From positions 1 to 14,703 of the forward strand of contig CAIRFY010000357.1 of NCBI GenBank assembly GCA_903877945.1: a DNA stretch of 14,703 nucleotides, in the 5' to 3' direction. The notes under the pieces are model-generated. The model searched no databases. It was not told where the DNA came from and was given only the letters and a program-made list of their open reading frames with translations. Shown piece after piece: positions 13,182 to 14,703 of the stretch. A program made the translations under genes and the position numbers. Within the stretch, counting starts at the first letter, position 1. The number at the start of each line of letters is the position of its first letter. Source of the DNA: an uncultured Oscillochloris sp. Its GTDB lineage: Bacteria; Chloroflexota; Chloroflexia; Chloroflexales; Chloroflexaceae.

Positions 13182-14462
13182 ATGCGACCATCACTGCGCA
13201 AAGGTGAGAGCGCGTCCCAGCCCACCCATGTGCGCCTGCTGAGCGGTTTCCGTGCCCTGCGGGTGCGCAACTACCGGCTCTACTGGACAGGCCAGTTCGT
13301 GTCGATGACCGGCTCCTGGGTGCAGATGACCGCCCAGGCTCTGCTCGTACTCAGGCTCACAAATTCACCCCTGGCCATCGGTCTTGTGGCCTCCTTCCAG
13401 TTTCTTCCGGTGCTGTTGCTCTCCCTCTTCGGCGGCGTGATCGCCGACCGCGTGCCGCGCTACCGCATGATCCTGCTCACCCAGACGTTGGCGATGATCC
13501 TTGCGACGATCTTCGGTACGCTGGTGGGCATGGGCGTTATCCAGATCTGGCATGTCTATCTGTTAGCTCTGCTCCAGGGAATCGTGAACGCCCTGGATAC
13601 GCCGGTACGAGCGGCGTTCGCGGTCGAGCTTGTGGGCCGCGAGGATCGTCCAAACGCCGTGGCCCTGAACTCGATTGTCTTCAACGGCTCGCGCATCATC
13701 GGGCCAGCGATGGCCGGGCTGCTGATCGGGCCGCTGGGCATCGCCGCCATGCTTTATCTGAATGCAGCCAGCTTTCTCGCGGTGCTGGTAGGGCTGCTGC
13801 GCATGGACAAGGGCCAGATCGTGCAGGTGCCGCACCAGTCAACCCGTGTACTCAGCCAGTTGCGCGAGGGCCTCGCCTACACATGGCGTACCCCCGAGAT
13901 ACTGCTGGTGATGATCTTGGTCGGCGCGATCGGCACCTTCGGCTACAATTTCAGCGTCACCCTGCCCCTGATTGGCGGGTTCATTCTGCACACGAACCCG
14001 GCCAGTTATGGTGCCCTCGGAGCTTTCCTCGGGCTCGGCTCGCTCACGGCGGCCATCACTAACGCCTACATAGGCAAATTCACCTCGCGGCGCATCATCA
14101 TCGCCGCTGTCGCCTTCAGCGTGCTGCTCGGTGCCGTGGCTGCTACAAACAACTTCATCGTATCCATCGCCCTGCTCTTCGCCCTCGGCTTCGCAGGTAT
14201 CAGCTTCACCACCGCCGCGAACACGGTGATTCAACTGCGCGTGCCCGACGATCTGCGTGGCCGGGTGAGCAGCCTCTACTTTATGCTTTTTGCTGGCAGC
14301 ACGCCCATCGGCGGTCTGCTGATCGGTGGCGTTGCAAGCCTATTCGGTGTGCCCAACGCCCTGCTGATTTGCGCTGTGCTGTGCCTGCTCGGCGTGGGCG
14401 TTGCTATGCTCTACCAGCGGAGTATTCCCCGAGAATCAGCGCCCCTCGGGCATCAGGTGTAG
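13182..14462 (+). CDS. MFS exporter (DHA3/MFS_3-like, EntS-related)
   Basis: A 426-aa major facilitator with about twelve spans, predicted proton-driven export of drugs, siderophores or similar small molecules from the cytoplasm. The MFS_3-like opening FRALRVRNYRLYWTGQFVSM (23-42) and the loop 2-3 motif GGVIADRVPRYR (84-95) are visible. NALDTPVRAAFAVELV (136-151) and an N-G-SRIIGPA-AG motif (168-179) are also typical of this branch. ATG 13182 has AGGA (13172-13175) 6 nt upstream; a TTG five codons earlier is less likely. The upstream MarR gene on the same strand suggests ligand-controlled efflux. No promoter is evident between them apart from what the repeat might carry. Confidence 0.93.
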   Translation: MRPSLRKGESASQPTHVRLLSGFRALRVRNYRLYWTGQFVSMTGSWVQMTAQALLVLRLTNSPLAIGLVASFQFLPVLLLSLFGGVIADRVPRYRMILLTQTLAMILATIFGTLVGMGVIQIWHVYLLALLQGIVNALDTPVRAAFAVELVGREDRPNAVALNSIVFNGSRIIGPAMAGLLIGPLGIAAMLYLNAASFLAVLVGLLRMDKGQIVQVPHQSTRVLSQLREGLAYTWRTPEILLVMILVGAIGTFGYNFSVTLPLIGGFILHTNPASYGALGAFLGLGSLTAAITNAYIGKFTSRRIIIAAVAFSVLLGAVAATNNFIVSIALLFALGFAGISFTTAANTVIQLRVPDDLRGRVSSLYFMLFAGSTPIGGLLIGGVASLFGVPNALLICAVLCLLGVGVAMLYQRSIPRESAPLGHQV

Positions 14463-14498
14463 GGGAACAACGCATCCCGCCCGCGACCCTTCGCATTG

Positions 14499-14557
14499 CT
14501 TTGCGTCTTTGCGTCACCCGAGCGTCTGGTTTGACGCAAAGGCGCAACGACGCAAAG
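14499..14557. repeat. Inverted repeat of GCGTCTTTGCGTC type after the exporter gene
   Basis: TTTGCGTCA (14508-14516) pairs with TGACGCAAA (14532-14540) around 15 nt, and CTTTGCGT (14499-14506) pairs with ACGCAAAG (14550-14557) further out. It may act as a 3'-end stabiliser or weak terminator. Similar GCGTTT/AACGC strings are common dispersed intergenic repeats in bacteria. Confidence 0.65.
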
Positions 14558-14561
14558 AATC

Positions 14562-14698
14562 GTTAGGCATGGTTCAAAATGAGCATATTCAGCTTGACAG
14601 TCCTGCGATGACGCGACGAAGCGATGAGGCGCTCGTATCAAGTCCTCGCGTCCTCGCCTCGTCGCTGAACTGTCAAGCTAGATTGAAACATGCCTTAG
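14562..14698. repeat. Modular miniature element, copy D (degenerate octamer centre)
   Basis: 137 bp. The left long-type end reads GTTAGGCATGGTTCAAAATGAGCATATTCAG at 14562 onward; the right short-type end in reverse reads CTAAGGCATGTTTCAATCTAGCTTGACAG. The centre has GATGAGGCGCTCGTATC and GTCCTCGCG units related to copy B and to the array at 10270-10489. No coding capacity. Confidence 0.82.
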
Positions 14699-14703
14699 AC
14701 ATG

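Overview
The window looks like a GC-rich bacterial chromosome with AT-rich islands of repeats. The gene families suggest the phylum Chloroflexota, probably class Chloroflexia: FHA/PP2C signalling proteins with N-terminal zinc ribbons, a two-FHA ABC transporter, a zinc-ribbon/membrane/lectin-like protein, and many palindromic intergenic repeats. This placement is inferred from gene content and style, because there is no rRNA or other marker gene. I see no tRNA, rRNA, CRISPR array, transposase, phage gene or recognisable defence system.

Layout: (1) 1-4142 holds a divergent pair. A PP2C phosphatase with two zinc ribbons is on the minus strand and a zinc ribbon-FHA-FHA-ABC ATPase-permease fusion is on the plus strand; they share about 133 bp with face-to-face promoter candidates. 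Together they read as a phospho-threonine-controlled membrane export unit, with the kinase elsewhere. (2) 4143-6183 holds an XRE-cupin regulator and an AI-2E family permease in a tight operon, driven by a near-perfect sigma70 promoter and closed by a perfect 26-bp hairpin. (3) 6199-6735 is a small HD-domain protein on the minus strand. (4) 7096-7986 is an alpha/beta hydrolase with its own promoter candidate. (5) 8016-8268 holds two abutting non-autonomous repeat elements. (6) 8323-10307 is a translationally coupled pair: a membrane-anchored zinc-ribbon/lectin-like protein and a helical protein with a weak resemblance to linalool dehydratase-isomerase. (7) 10270-10489 is a GA-rich octamer array that runs into the 3' end of the second gene. 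(8) 10535-11895, minus strand, holds a small single-membrane-span Pro/Ala/Ser/Thr/Val-rich protein followed by a ferric reductase-like haem membrane protein. (9) 12212-14698 holds a MarR regulator and an MFS exporter, interleaved with palindromic repeats.

The most interesting signal is the repeats. At least four elements (112-198 bp) share the same asymmetric pair of ends, a long-type and a short-type end near CTAAGGCATG..TTCA, but carry different centres: a short hairpin, octamer arrays, or a 106-bp GC-rich palindrome. The same 106-bp palindrome also occurs about 770 bp away inside a different inverted-repeat shell. Repeats also supply or overlap the stop codons of five of the ten genes. This looks like a modular miniature-element system. 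The reading rests on sequence comparison within this window only.
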